From the NCBI GenBank assembly GCA_035578175.1, contig JAQMRL010000003.1, positions 25,510,172 through 25,574,171 of the forward strand: a stretch of DNA of 64,000 bases, in the 5' to 3' direction. A program made the position numbers and the translations under genes. A model generated the notes under the pieces. It was not told the DNA's origin. It made no database searches and worked only from the letters and a program-made list of their open reading frames with translations. Source of the DNA: Catonia carolina (Eukaryota > Arthropoda > Insecta > Hemiptera > Achilidae). Shown here one piece after another: positions 41,601 through 46,658 of this stretch; positions within the stretch are counted from its first letter, which is position 1; each line of letters starts with the position of its first letter.

Positions 41601-42442
41601 GAGATCTTCCCACCTCTCTTCTTCCAACTGAGAATTTCTTCGTGATTATTTAAATTCTTTTTGACCGAAAGAATATTCATAAATATGTATAACTGTCATA
41701 ATACCATATTTTATAAAAAATTGATTTACAGTGCTCTACTGGAGATGCATTGTCTAGTATTCGCATTACTCTTTTTTTGCAAGATTAATACCTCAGCCAC
41801 ATTTGGTGAACTAGCCTATAACTCTATATAATAAGTGGGCATGAAAAAAAGAAAAGTATGTCATCCTCAGCACATGAGGAGCCACATGTCATATGACTTC
41901 AATTTCCTAATTGAATATATAACACCTGAAAGTTTACGAGTGATATTAAGTATGTGTACTGCTTGTACACATACCTGGTTCATATACCAGTGCCTCTTGA
42001 ATAACTTGTTCTGAGTGTAGGTTACAAAGCACAGAGGAGAGAACACATCTCTGCCTCATGTCTCTTTTGATCTCAATGTTACAGTAAATAAATGTTACAG
42101 GTACATTTAAATATATTTGTTTTTTCAGCAACAAGAAAAGTCCCAAAAATCCTTCAGTTTGTCTACGAGACGGGAGTTTCTTCAAAGGAATGTGCAAGAA
42201 CATGGGGGTCCTCAGTCACCAACAGGCATATATGTACTACAAGCCCTCGTGGTACAGATTCGTGTAATGGCGATTCAGGAGGGCCTTTACATTTAATATC
42301 AGATATGAGTGGAAAACCGCGGAACTATCTAGTTGGGCTCGTATCATATGGTCAAAGGATATGTGGTTCGAGTGATGAGCCTAGTGTTTTTACCAGAGTA
42401 AAATGTTACTTAACTTGGATATTGAATAAAATTCGCCCTTGA
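17604..42442 (+). CDS. S1 serine protease paralogue, copy 1 (complete, six exons, 306 aa)
   Basis: Exons are 17604-17658, 20976-21149, 24712-24808, 38311-38492, 40535-40633 and 42129-42442; the 921-nt CDS is open throughout. Residues 1-19 are a signal peptide ([19 protein letters not shown]). The short prosegment has two Cys (23, 45) and no six-Cys CLIP domain, followed by the activation bond Arg53-Ile54 (NRIVGG). Catalytic residues are His100 (TAAHC), Asp156 (NDIALV) and Ser252 (GDSGGP). Asp246 at the base of the S1 pocket predicts cleavage after Arg/Lys. An extra Cys pair in the 70-80 loop (SCVGKRC) recalls easter/PPAE-type proteases of insect Toll and melanization cascades, but a role there is only inference; digestive or salivary use is equally possible. 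Intron 3 is 13.5 kb because of an RTE, a SINE, a BEL element and older repeats. An AATAAA lies 34 nt after the stop. Confidence 0.9.
17660..18740. other. First part of intron 1 of copy 1
   Basis: No transposon signature. The first 348 bp are identical to the same position in copy 2 (46660-47008); beyond that the two diverge by several percent. Confidence 0.7.
18745..19560 (-). mobile_element. Decayed LINE ORF2 remnant in intron 1 of copy 1
   Basis: On the minus strand, pieces of the post-RT region can be read in shifting frames: IYGALVESI-type and YSSECWQ-type words, then HVQRMNEYR and the [10 protein letters not shown] end. The paralogous sequence at 47720-48790 keeps [20 protein letters not shown]. 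Present in both copies, so inserted before the duplication. Confidence 0.65.
19565..19815 (+). mobile_element. LINE C-terminal fragment, intron 1 of copy 1
   Basis: Reads RLRWLG, then [20 protein letters not shown] and [18 protein letters not shown] sequence in neighbouring frames, and ends in an (ATT)n-like tail. The same fragment is at 48800-49045. Confidence 0.6.
20330..20915 (+). repeat. Interspersed repeat family X, intron 1 of copy 1
   Basis: Starts near TTGGTGTGAAACAGTCACAC and ends CCTATATATTCATATTCATT before AGAGAAAGTAAAAA, just ahead of exon 2. Blocks such as AACTGACGCTAAGCTGAGCG and GAATTTCAGTAGACATG match the other X copies. Confidence 0.75.
20976..21149 (+). CDS. Copy 1 exon 2: prosegment and activation site
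   Basis: 174 nt between tcttttag and gtaaaat. It encodes [12 protein letters not shown], then NPADCGLS and the activation motif [20 protein letters not shown]. The DCGLS Cys is expected to tether the light chain after cleavage. Confidence 0.9.
21588..21980 (+). mobile_element. ~390-bp interspersed repeat (family Z), intron 2 of copy 1
   Basis: Ends GGTTCAAACCAGCCTTTCGG ... CTAAACAACAACAA; shared with 36530-36935 over its length (AAGTGAAGGTGTCATTTGCA, GGCATGCTGATAAGC, CAGTGAGGAAGGCA). Absent at the paralogous position in copy 2 (about 51140), so it inserted after duplication or was lost from copy 2. No intact ORF; it resembles a SINE or LINE 3' end. Confidence 0.7.
22430..22910 (-). repeat. 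AT-rich interspersed repeat (family Y), intron 2 of copy 1
   Basis: The complement has TATAAAAACAGTTTGCATTG followed by TAGTCGGCCAGTC, a TATA box with an initiator-like sequence 20-30 bp on, and the GCAAGTGTTTGT block shared with 15760-16090. Paralogue at 51590-52080. Confidence 0.5.
24143..24293 (+). mobile_element. tRNA-derived SINE inside the TIR element (copy 1)
   Basis: GCCGTAGTGGTTAGCGCATA (A-box) and CCCGGGTTCAATTCCTTCC (B-box), then a body ending in CTAATGATC and an eight-T run. The A-box has an extra C compared with the copy at 54853. Confidence 0.7.
24320..24385. repeat. CACATGACACA-type microsatellite (copy 1)
   Basis: Imperfect ACA/CACATGA repeats. The paralogue at 55050-55130 is longer, so repeat length differs between copies. 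Confidence 0.6.
24712..24808 (+). CDS. Copy 1 exon 3: catalytic His
   Basis: 97 nt after a T-rich tract and tag acceptor, with a phase-2 gtaag donor. It encodes [20 protein letters not shown] with the catalytic His. The acceptor is only about 45 bp from the right end of a TIR element (23686-24665). Confidence 0.9.
25170..28531 (+). mobile_element. Full-length RTE-clade LINE with intact ORF
   Basis: Insertion bounded by AAGGTATTTTG at 25159-25169 and 28532-28542, with the unoccupied sequence in copy 2 at 55914-55924. It has a 386-bp 5' UTR, a single 986-aa ORF, ACTGATGAC and a 13-nt A run. A single APE-RT ORF without a separate gag and the about 3.4-kb length fit the RTE (BovB-like) clade. 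Truncated relatives are at 8268-8996 and 11024-11460. Confidence 0.92.
25556..28516 (+). CDS. RTE-type endonuclease/reverse transcriptase ORF (986 aa, intact)
   Basis: Carries out target-primed reverse transcription: an APE-type endonuclease nicks DNA and the RT copies the element RNA from the nick. The endonuclease spans about residues 38-280 with the expected active-site motifs GTWNVR (Asn45), GEVRW (Glu74), GDWN (178-180), QIDY (Asp245) and GSDHN (270-273). The RT spans about 545-790: [15 protein letters not shown] (motif A), [14 protein letters not shown] (motif B) and FADD (734-737). The C-terminal region has [21 protein letters not shown] and ILRHPGIGL. The first ATG is the MMASS start at 25556. 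No stop or frameshift is seen, so the copy could be active. The FADD form of the usual YADD is common in LINEs. The gene lies in intron 3 of protease copy 1, same strand. Confidence 0.92.
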   Translation: MMASSLVKHSGDKLVLHSDLRARTIRGDFIKKIKVSEILRVGTWNVRSLKQTGRLENLKREMDRLKLDIVGIGEVRWDDDQDFWSGDYRVINTKAIGGQGGVGLVMNKKIGQRVTYYKQCSDRIIMVRVDTKPKSTTIVQVYMPTSSHREEEIEQVYEELDEVIKYVKGDENLIVMGDWNAVVGEGKEGKIVGEYGLGKRNDRGSRLVDFCSKYNLVIGNTLFKNHKRRLYTWMMPGDKGRYQIDYIMVRQRFRNQIMNCKAYPGADIGSDHNLVVMDSRLKVKKLKKGQGNARWDVDKLREQDNQVGFQESIQKGIEERGNDTGSVEEEWINFKEVVVKAAEEWLGHTKRRGRKPWITNDILELMDERRKYKNAKDERGKRQYCYLRNTINKRCKKAKEEWIRAKCTDIESKMAVGKVDAAYRKIRENFGERKMKAVNLQSAGGKPLLNGQERAERWKEYVNQLYRGKELEYDAIEQETDVEEDQRGDPILREEFDRALKDMNMNKTPGIDNIPSELLLRCGEVAQNKLYKLVCRIYESGEVPSDFKKNIMIPIPKKSGAEKCEHYRTISLTCHASKILTRIIYRRIEHRVEEVLDDDQFGFRRRMGTRDAILALRLIIEKRIQKNKTTLMAFVDLEKAFDNLDWSKMFKTLKRLGIKYKERKVIYSLYKNQTAVLRIEGYEKEAAVRKGVRQGCSLSPLLFNLYIEEAINEVKEKFDVGIKIQGETIKMLRFADDIVVLAEAKNELEDALNGMYEILRKDYFMKINKKTKVLCSSKSGLEEMGNLKVGNENIQEVGEFCYLGSKITKDGRSTSDIKSRIAQARKAFEMKNSLLTTNIDLQIRKNFLKYYVWSVALYGSETWVIGAVERKRIEAFEMWCYRKMLKIRWVDKISNLEVLRRVDEKRSIWKHLTKRRDRLVRHILRHPGIGLSIMEGNIEGVNCRGRQRLENIKQITKDVGCYRYVDMKRLAQDRTGWRTASNQSRD
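28545..28744 (+). mobile_element. Full-length tRNA-derived SINE (family A) inserted in the RTE target duplication
   Basis: 200 bp flanked by AAGGTATTTTGTG at 28532-28544 and 28745-28757. The head is tRNA-like: GGCGCAGTTGGTAACGTGC (A-box) and CTGGGTTCGAATCCCACTC (B-box). The body contains GGCATGGCATATTTTCATAC and ends GCGACGTTAAATAAGTGAAT plus an A tail. Absent from copy 2. Confidence 0.9.
28868..29270 (+). mobile_element. Decayed LINE reverse transcriptase fragment, first part
   Basis: Reads [28 protein letters not shown] (motif B-like), NADDLVLV (motif C region) in shifting frames. The homologous piece in copy 2 stops at 56141. A later piece of what may be the same LINE is at 36945-37245; repeats X and Z and the BEL element lie between. 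Confidence 0.65.
29445..29700 (-). repeat. 3' LTR of the BEL/Pao element
   Basis: 256 bp, first bases TGGTTAATTGAATGAG and last bases ATATTAACCA on +. Same sequence as 35394-35649. Confidence 0.95.
29787..34187 (-). CDS. BEL/Pao pol polyprotein (1466 aa)
   Basis: Domains in order: three Cys-rich zinc-knuckle-like motifs (C62-C75 CSLC...C, C96-C109 CFNC...C, C114-H127 CKLC...H); aspartic protease with LLDSAS (193-197; Ala where many proteases have Gly); reverse transcriptase about 440-650 with IADIEKMY (Asp523) and YVDD (599-602); RNase H about 775-900 (FSDAS Asp779, Glu823, SDST Asp853); integrase with an HH-CC zinc site (1083-1123) and DDE residues Asp1156 (GVDY), Asp1222 (SDNG), Glu1276 (WESS); C-terminal tail with GDLVIIKED (DUF5641-like). 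No stop in the frame. The ATG at 34187 follows an in-frame stop closely, so the natural start may be by fusion to the upstream gag frame. Confidence 0.93.
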   Translation of the reverse strand: MSNLEVFLQHKCQVLESIEYNKLQKHTPVNPPFVNHSQAQKFKPTFKNHTFSTNCHVSTKGCSLCSEQEHPLYMCKVFKGLPSSDREKEVKKHDLCFNCLQSSHKFAKCKSGSCKLCGKRHNTLLHHSKSDSRDSEKQISTQGDKPSKPIIEQTIVSTSNVTSDQQKSIVLLSTAVISVLDHRGCPHLCRVLLDSASQSNFITEKLARTLKLSIKNSVFEVHGIGQSSTQTSNMVQCIIKSRLTSYSTTTDCIILKNITQQLPTVTIETAHLNIPQTIQLADPQFNQPNDIDMLIGAELFFDLLHEGKLKFSNSSYTLQNTVFGWIISGKMNVNTTSNLATTCFLSTLDEINRNIQRFWELEECKGEKHHTGNDKFCEDLFVNTTTRDVNGRYCVKIPLKGDISDLGESKKNASRRLFTLERRFSINPALKSQYVQFMKEYMDFGHMREVPLDESQSTQCYYIPHHAVVREQSKTTKLRVVFDASSKTTSGLSLNDISVVGPTIQSDLFSIVTRFRTHSYVMIADIEKMYRQVKVHPSQWKLQRILWREHQHEPIKTFELTTVTYGTASAPYLATRALKQLAVDEKHDFPEASKVFIEDFYVDDLMTGTKTLEDAKQLQKDMMTIARRGGFNLRKWSANHPDILSNLLHQDVSDDCFMINNDATVSTLGLIWNPRQDTFQFLLGDYNKTSVKHSKRTILSAIGKIFDPLGLIGPVIVRAKIIMQQLWSCKIGWDEEVPEELLKQWISFQESLQSISQIDIQQNILPKETHVTRIELHGFSDASESAYGACIYIKSVDTDSNISVNLVSSKSRVAPLKKTSLPRLELCGALLLSELCKKIVTALQIQIDSITYYSDSTITLAWIRAPSSHWSTFVANRVSKIQDNTETNSWKHVRSEDNPADFLSRGLLPSENLNASLYWKGPSFLYSSVDLISEDPDTDHNDIPERQKNNISCAVSTNNIINFNNFSSFTKFVRVIAYCLRFTRNCQTTRDLRLDSNLSVTELQLAENAVIRLVQKESFLHEYCNLQSEQCVSRNSKLKALNPFMDKNQVIRVGGRLQQSDLSLDQKHPIILPKGHIITYLIAKHMHIKNLHAGPQLLLNIVRQKYWPINGHSLVKKVFHECISCFRARPKIRTQMMGELPKTRVLVPPRVFYYTGVDYCEPFYVKMSKKKGVIPAKCYIALFVCFSVKALHLELVEDLTTESFIGALRRFISRRGKPKDIYSDNGTNFVGAHRELNELLRLWKSKEFNDKVSTTLSNDEITWHFQPPRAPHFGGLWESSVKLVKTHIKRVLGNLILTYVQFVTLLTQVEACINSRPLSPLSNEPTDLNPLTPSHFLIGDVLTNYPEPCLLKIPTSRLNQWQHVQMVYQHFWSRWSRDYLNNMQQRRKWTTSPPNLNVGDLVIIKEDNLPPLQWKMARVIELHPGRDARVRVVTLKTSNGLIKRPIVKLCVLPIDSDMTNSINKRD
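34216..34998 (-). CDS. BEL/Pao gag-like N-terminal ORF (260 aa)
   Basis: Structural protein region. It has a Lys/Leu-rich helical N-terminus ([20 protein letters not shown]) and, at about 115-240, the Pao gag core motifs [36 protein letters not shown] and LLNDRFGNK (DUF1759-like). It ends at 34216 after VTLREW. The next frame starts 28 nt on in a frame displaced by one base. In most relatives gag and pol are one reading frame, so the break may be a recent lesion or a programmed signal. Confidence 0.88.
   Translation of the reverse strand: MSDLKLLVKERGLVKAKLTRFKTYFSGISCAADISQLKLRLSKLEECWCEFDKVQLQIELLDESDDQSDQRNNFEAEYFALMSAAQGFISDHELRNCHNNIENKPVITQPISVKLPDIQLPTFNGSYGEWLSFRDTFTSLIHLREIPDIHKFHYLKASLKGAAFEVIQALESSAQNYHIAWQLLNDRFGNKRYLINKHVNALFSLAKNDKENSIYLRKLLDSALKHIRALSGLGQPTNHWDTLLIYLTTTKLDPVTLREW
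35394..35649 (-). repeat. 5' LTR of the BEL/Pao element
   Basis: 256 bp, same sequence as 29445-29700. Element transcription would start here toward lower coordinates. Confidence 0.95.
36530..36935 (+). mobile_element. ~400-bp interspersed repeat (family Z), intron 3 of copy 1
   Basis: Second copy of the family at 21588-21980, ending GGTTCGAACCAGCCTTTCGG and a CAACAACAAC tail. Confidence 0.7.
36945..37245 (+). mobile_element. Decayed LINE post-RT fragment, second part
   Basis: Reads [30 protein letters not shown] and a short end, the typical C-terminal layout. It could be the continuation of 28868-29270. Confidence 0.6.
37340..37725 (+). mobile_element. LINE ORF2 C-terminal remnant
   Basis: Contains a decayed GIHLWG motif, then [20 protein letters not shown] and a [10 protein letters not shown] stretch, and ends in a [12 protein letters not shown] C-terminus, as in jockey/R1-type elements. 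Frameshifts near 37460 and 37660. Confidence 0.55.
37735..37885 (+). mobile_element. gypsy-type pol remnant: RNase H end
   Basis: [20 protein letters not shown] followed by [11 protein letters not shown] matches the end of the Ty3/gypsy RNase H domain (LQEYDFEIxHxKGKxNxVADALSR pattern). Fused without a stop to the LINE end upstream. The integrase part is absent here; it is found in copy 2 (56140-56350). Confidence 0.75.
38311..38492 (+). CDS. Copy 1 exon 4: catalytic Asp
   Basis: 182 nt between gttaatttag and gtaagttt. It encodes [17 protein letters not shown] through [12 protein letters not shown], with the catalytic Asp. Confidence 0.9.
38549..38725 (-). mobile_element. tRNA-derived SINE (family A), intron 4 of copy 1
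   Basis: Flanked by ATAAATTAT at 38540-38548 and 38726-38734. The complement starts GGCCGGCCCGTTGACGTAGT, has GTGGTTAGCG and TCCCGGGTTCGATTCCTGGT, and ends in the AACAGTCAAACGTGAAAC tail. Shared with copy 2. Confidence 0.85.
38870..38935. repeat. Short inverted repeat, intron 4 of copy 1
   Basis: AACCTCGCTTAGCG and, 30 bp on, CGTTAAGCGAGAGGTT can pair as a hairpin. A more disrupted version is at 57450-57520 in copy 2. Confidence 0.6.
38975..39961 (-). mobile_element. mariner-type element, decayed, intron 4 of copy 1
   Basis: Ends are inverted: TACGAGCGTGGGCTGATAA at the left, complement TACGAGGATAGGCTGATAAT at the right. On the minus strand, pieces of a mariner transposase remain: [31 protein letters not shown] and [13 protein letters not shown]. 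Many breaks. About 990 bp, so internally deleted. Confidence 0.8.
40365..40492 (-). mobile_element. LINE post-RT scrap ahead of exon 5 (copy 1)
   Basis: The complement reads [20 protein letters not shown] and [15 protein letters not shown], a LINE C-terminal block, about 40 bp before the exon 5 acceptor. Paralogue at 61658-61790. Confidence 0.65.
40535..40633 (+). CDS. Copy 1 exon 5
   Basis: 99 nt between ttttgcag and gtaagaag. It encodes [20 protein letters not shown] followed by [10 protein letters not shown] (GWG motif). Confidence 0.9.
41560..42105 (-). mobile_element. LINE RT remnants in intron 5 of copy 1
   Basis: Minus-strand words [20 protein letters not shown] (motif B) at about 41990-42060 and [12 protein letters not shown] near 41590 suggest a badly decayed LINE reaching almost to the exon 6 acceptor. 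The rest of intron 5 (40634-41560) shows nothing recognisable. Confidence 0.5.
42129..42442 (+). CDS. Copy 1 exon 6: catalytic Ser and stop
   Basis: 314 nt from a ttttttcag acceptor to TGA. It encodes [44 protein letters not shown] and WILNKIRP. An ATG-started frame reading in from the intron before 42129 is not coding. Confidence 0.9.
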
Positions 42443-42475
42443 TAATTTTTTTTGTTCATGGTTGTAGCAGAACAA

Positions 42476-42481
42476 AATAAA
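42476..42481 (+). promoter_or_regulatory. Candidate poly(A) signal of copy 1
   Basis: AATAAA 34 nt after the TGA of copy 1. Position and sequence fit a short 3' UTR, but the AT-rich background makes chance occurrence likely. Confidence 0.4.
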
Positions 42482-43317
42482 TGACATATAAATGTTAATT
42501 TTAAGAACTCATTGATTGTTACTACGATGGGAAAAGCTACACAAAGTTTTTAATTTAATATTATTAAATATTAAATTAAAATTATTTCAATAAAATTTAC
42601 TTCTTACATTGTTCTTAGCATGGGGAATTTTTAATAATTATGTATAAGACAAAGTTTTTGACTAATACAAAATGTGCAATACAGTAGCATACACTTTATA
42701 GACAATGCTAATGCTGGATTTATTGATTTATTACTCAAAGTTTCACAAATTAAAAAAAAATAAATATATTTAGTACTGAAAATTTCAGGAAAATAGCGGA
42801 AATGAGAAACATACGAGTTAGAGAAATATATTTTTGTAAATACTAAAAAATATAAATGAATGATTATTAAAATAATTAAAATATATGAATATGGATATAG
42901 GTAAACGCAAAATTAATCCAATAATTAACATGTTTTATTTAAATGTTTCTTTTTTTTAATAATCAATTATTGGAGAGAAAATCTGTGTTAGATCGTTGTC
43001 GTTGTTCCATTTAGAACTTCCTTTTCCTTGTATTCCAGATGATCACAAATTGCTGCAAGTAGGTCGAAATGTTATTATTTCAAAAAGCATTCTTTTAAAT
43101 ATAAACTGTTATATCACTTTGCATTGAAATCTAAAAGTTAAATGAAGAATAATAGTCTATTATGTTTCATTGTATTTATAATTAATCGTAGAATGGTACC
43201 TTTTTACATGAGTGTTAACTAATCAGATTTCTTACGTAGTGCATGTAAGTAACGGTTGGATTTTTAACAATTGAAGAGTATCAAAGCCAGCCGAAATTTA
43301 TTATAGTAGGTTTTAAC
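42482..43317. other. Intergenic AT-rich sequence
   Basis: Between the end of protease copy 1 and the next SINE. Long A/T runs; no ORF, repeat or motif that I can support. Confidence 0.5.
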
Positions 43318-43415
43318 GTGTTAAAATTTCCAGACCCTAGCCGGGAATCAAACTCGGGACGTTCTGAATTACAGGCTAGCGCACTAGTCACTACGCCACA
43401 TAGGCTGTTAAAAAA
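43318..43415 (-). mobile_element. tRNA-derived SINE head, minus strand
   Basis: The complement has ATGTGGCGTAGTGACTAGTG (A-box region) and CCCGAGTTTGATTCCCGGCT (B-box). In the intergenic space between copies 1 and 2. The stretch 42482-43318 holds no recognisable gene. Confidence 0.6.
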
Positions 43416-43600
43416 TAACTGTATATTTCTCTCTCGAACCTCTTTTTACACCACAGTTAATTTAGAAACTGATACGACTTAAATTTCTGATACAAGAATA
43501 AATTTCTGTTTCACAATAATTAAAAATTTCTGCACCAGTTTCGTCGATTCTGCAAGATGTTGTCACGTAGTGGTGGAACAGTCAGAACTCTTCTTATTCA

Positions 43601-43763
43601 TCATTATTTATCCTGTCCGTTCTAGAGCATCCCAACAGACTACGCAAAAATCTCATCTCTGCAGACTGGATCTTGCTGTCAATGTTGTTTGTATGTATCC
43701 AAGATTCGCTGCCATATAGGAGAATAGGAACGGCAATGGTGCTGTGATACTTATCGCTAAGGT
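43601..43763 (-). mobile_element. LINE post-RT fragment (same family as 1-560)
   Basis: The minus strand reads YHSTIAVPILLYGSESW and SKIQSAEMRFLRSLLGCSRT without a stop, matching FYKTMAIPLVTYGSEVW / SEMRFLRHIQ at the start of the window. Confidence 0.75.
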
Positions 43764-43769
43764 CCGTTT

Positions 43770-44140
43770 CGGGATCTAGGTTATTAAATAATTAATACAC
43801 TAAAGTTTACAATTACAAGTATTTATTACAACTAAAAGATTTACAAAATAAATAATAAACTAATTATATTGAAGTAATACAACAAATAACTTAATAATTT
43901 TACTTACTTAGCACTACTTACAATCAATTATATAGAATATACATTCACAATAAAACCGAATACAATTTGCAGAAATACAATACGACTGAATAACAATGCT
44001 TCGGAAATCCGTTGACCTGTTCTAACGGAGTTACCTTCAAACACACGTAGTAAAAACTCGTCAAAGATCAAACGAATACCAACTCCCTGACTGCACTCGG
44101 ACGCTCTTTATATAGGTATTTCAAAAAGATAATTCTAGCA
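43770..44140 (-). repeat. AT-rich interspersed repeat (family Y), intergenic
   Basis: The complement ends TAACCTAGATCCCGAAACGG, related to 15760. A TATATAAAGAGCGTCC box with GTGCAGTCAGGG downstream (complement, about 44085-44120) looks like a core promoter with an initiator. Confidence 0.5.
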
Positions 44141-44582
44141 AAACAGAGAAATTCCATGCAAATAATAAAGTACAAAAAACCCTTTTTACTGGAAAAATTT
44201 TAACTATTATAAACAAGTAAATAGATCTATTGTAAATACAATAAAAGTTGTTACAGGTAATCAGACAACCTTTTCATAAATAGTTGTACAACAAAGACCT
44301 TTTATCAATAGGTATCCTATTGTTACTTTTTCATTCTATTATCTACTCTTTACCATTTTATAAATGATGTACTAGAAATTTCGCGAACCATGCCCTTCTT
44401 CGATATTGTCACAGTACTGCTGAATTTAATCCTCTTCTCTTGTCTTGTTTTGTTTTTCCGGTTATAATAAATATTGCCCCATATTTTCTGAAAATGTTAT
44501 TTTCCTTCTCACTGAAATTTTTATTTTCTCTGAGTACTTTCACTTTCTCTAGCTTTATTTGAAATACAAAATTAAGGAAATT

Positions 44583-45420
44583 TATGTCAAATTTAAAATT
44601 CAAGTATTCACCTAAAATACACATTTACAGGCCCCATGAACCGAAAAAATGTTTTACAGATTTGTCTGCGTTTGTGGGTGCGTGCGCGTGTCTCGGTCGG
44701 TTTATCTGTCTGTGTGTGAACAAAATATCTCAAAAACAGAATGTTATACGAAGTTGAAACTTGAACCTTGGGTACTACGAGGAAACCTGCTACGAACATT
44801 TTCATCGAAATTGGTCGACAGGAAGTAGTAGTTTTTTTTTGTCTTTTATGACCACAATGGATCACTTTAGTCAAATTTAGAAAGCTTCTTTCTTTTCATA
44901 TTCCTTAGCTTAATGTTTTGCCAGTGTGCCCTCATTCGGGGTGATTTTGCTTGCCGAACTTCCTCTGAAACGACCGGTTTCTTCCCGTTTGGGTTTGTTC
45001 TTTCATCTGATTTTGTTTCAAATCTTCTTTCCTTATTTCTTAAGACTTTTAATTTTTCAGCTTTGTTTCCTTAATCATCGAAAGTTAATCCGAGAAGAAG
45101 TAGTTTATTAATGCAATTTTTTAATTTTTTGCAACTTGCTCAAAGCTCAAAAACGACTACTACGATTTTATTTAAACTCACCTCAGTTACTAAATTTGTT
45201 GTGCTCTACAAGATAGTGTAAGCGCCATTTCTTCTGAAATTCGTGGAGCGGCTGTGCTTTGTGATAAACTTTTGTTTAGGATTTGGGCCTAAATATGCCA
45301 TTGTAGGGGAAAATTGTATATAATAAAAGTTATCAAAATTAAAAAACCTATGACTTTTTAAAGCGGTTTTTTCTACAGAGCTTAGTTTATCGTGCATTTA
45401 TAATATTTTATACTAACTGA
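44583..45420 (-). repeat. Interspersed repeat family X, minus, interrupted
   Basis: Complement of the right part of the X copy at 35655-36460, including the GTGTGAACAAAATATCTCAA region next to a (TG)-rich tract. A LINE tail (44833-45098) splits it; the flanking sequence is repeated (AAGTAGT). Confidence 0.65.
44833..45098 (-). mobile_element. LINE 3' tail inserted in repeat X
   Basis: The 3' end, with an A-run (plus: nine T) and the word TAAAGTGATCCATTGTGG (complement), resembles the 3' end of the LINE at 6968-7776 (TAAAGTGATCCTATGGGG). AAGTAGT occurs on both sides. Confidence 0.5.
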
Positions 45421-45565
45421 TAGCAAGGTGAGGTACCTAGGTTGTGGTTTGACAGACGACACACGTGGAGTAAACAACTCAAGAGCCGACGTTCATTTCT
45501 AAAGAATTGCCTCAGACTTAATTCCACCTAATAAAATCTCGATCTCGTCTACCACTGAAACAAAA

Positions 45566-45895
45566 TTGACATGTTAAACGATACGTTGAAACCACTGTGG
45601 CCGTACGGAATCCATACATTTAATGCTGCTACATGAACCTATGTAAATAAAAATCTTTATCTCGTCTACCACAAAATCGAAAATTGACATGTGATACGCT
45701 TTCCTGAAACCACTGTGTATGTATGGAATACACACATTTGATGCTGCTGCACAAACCTAAGTAAATAAAAATTTTGATCTCGTCTACCATTAAAACAAAA
45801 ATTGACATATGAAATGCTTTGCAGAAACCACTGTGGATGTATGGAATTCATACTTTTGGTACTACTGTTGCATGATCCTATCTAAACAAGAACCA
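45566..45895. repeat. ~118-bp tandem repeat, three copies
   Basis: Copies start with TTGACATG/TTGACATATG at 45566, 45684 and 45802 and include GAAACCACTGTGG and the CATACATTTxxTGCTGCT block. The paralogous array upstream of copy 1 has two copies. Confidence 0.8.
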
Positions 45896-46330
45896 GGTGT
45901 TTCAATCTAGATACTCAAAGCTCGTCACTGGGGTACTTTGGTACATGAGAAACAGCTCCCTCAATTCGGACCTTCGCATTCTTTACATAAGACGTCGCAA
46001 ACCGCTTTATAAAAGATTCTTTGACATACACCAAAATCATTTTAAAGATCTCGCTCGACATACGGTAAAAAATCAAAGTTTTCCAAATTTTAGACGGTGT
46101 GGGTTTTGGTTTGGGGATCTCCTTCAATAAAAATCTGTTGCCAAAACATCATTCATCATCACTTCTTCTTAATTCATCATCGTTGGTGGTGACATTGTCA
46201 TTTTCATCAAGTTCACCACCATCGTCGTGTGATTATATCATCCCAGGGGAAACACTGCAGTTTGTGACCCTTCCACGTATAACTAATTCATTCATCCACG
46301 TTGTGATTGTGCTGTAGTGTATAGTTCTAG
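45890..46330 (+). mobile_element. Decayed LINE ORF2 C-terminus and 3' UTR upstream of copy 2
   Basis: The frame 45897-46130 keeps YSKLVTGVLWYMRNSSLNSD, HQNHFKDLARHTVKNQSF and FRRCGFWFGDLLQ, like jockey/R1-type C-termini. Followed by TTCATCATCACTTCTTC-type sequence. Paralogue of 16850-17130; about 270 bp upstream of the protease start codon. Confidence 0.6.
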
Positions 46331-46603
46331 ATTGATAATTAAAGCCAAAAAATGAAATAAAACTTTGTAATGCCTCCACATTAGTATATTATATGTTTTA
46401 ATGTTTTAGTAGGTACATACACATGCATCTTACACAATTCTTTCATAGTTGGTGGTTTTATTAAGTAACATTTACAATTTTTTTTTATTACTTTATTAAT
46501 TTTTGTGGATCATTAATATCAAATAAATATATACTTCATAATTATATTTTATTATTACTGCTGTTGTATTTCATTTTCATATATTTTTCTAAGTAGCTAG
46601 AAA

Positions 46604-46658
46604 ATGGGAAATAAATTTATATTTATTTGTTATGTTTTATTTTCAATGTTTCTAGCAG
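46604..46658 (+). CDS. Copy 2 exon 1: signal peptide
   Basis: [19 protein letters not shown] with a phase-1 donor. It differs from copy 1 by one base (46618) and leads into a 390-bp run identical to copy 1. Confidence 0.85.

Larger units (their letters stand above)
37882..42128 (+). repeat. Segmental duplication, copy 1 side (3' half)
   Basis: Colinear with 56473-64000: end of intron 3, exon 4, an intron-4 SINE and mariner, a LINE scrap, exon 5 and the start of intron 5 (to about 41030, where the matching part of copy 2 reaches the window end). Confidence 0.85.
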
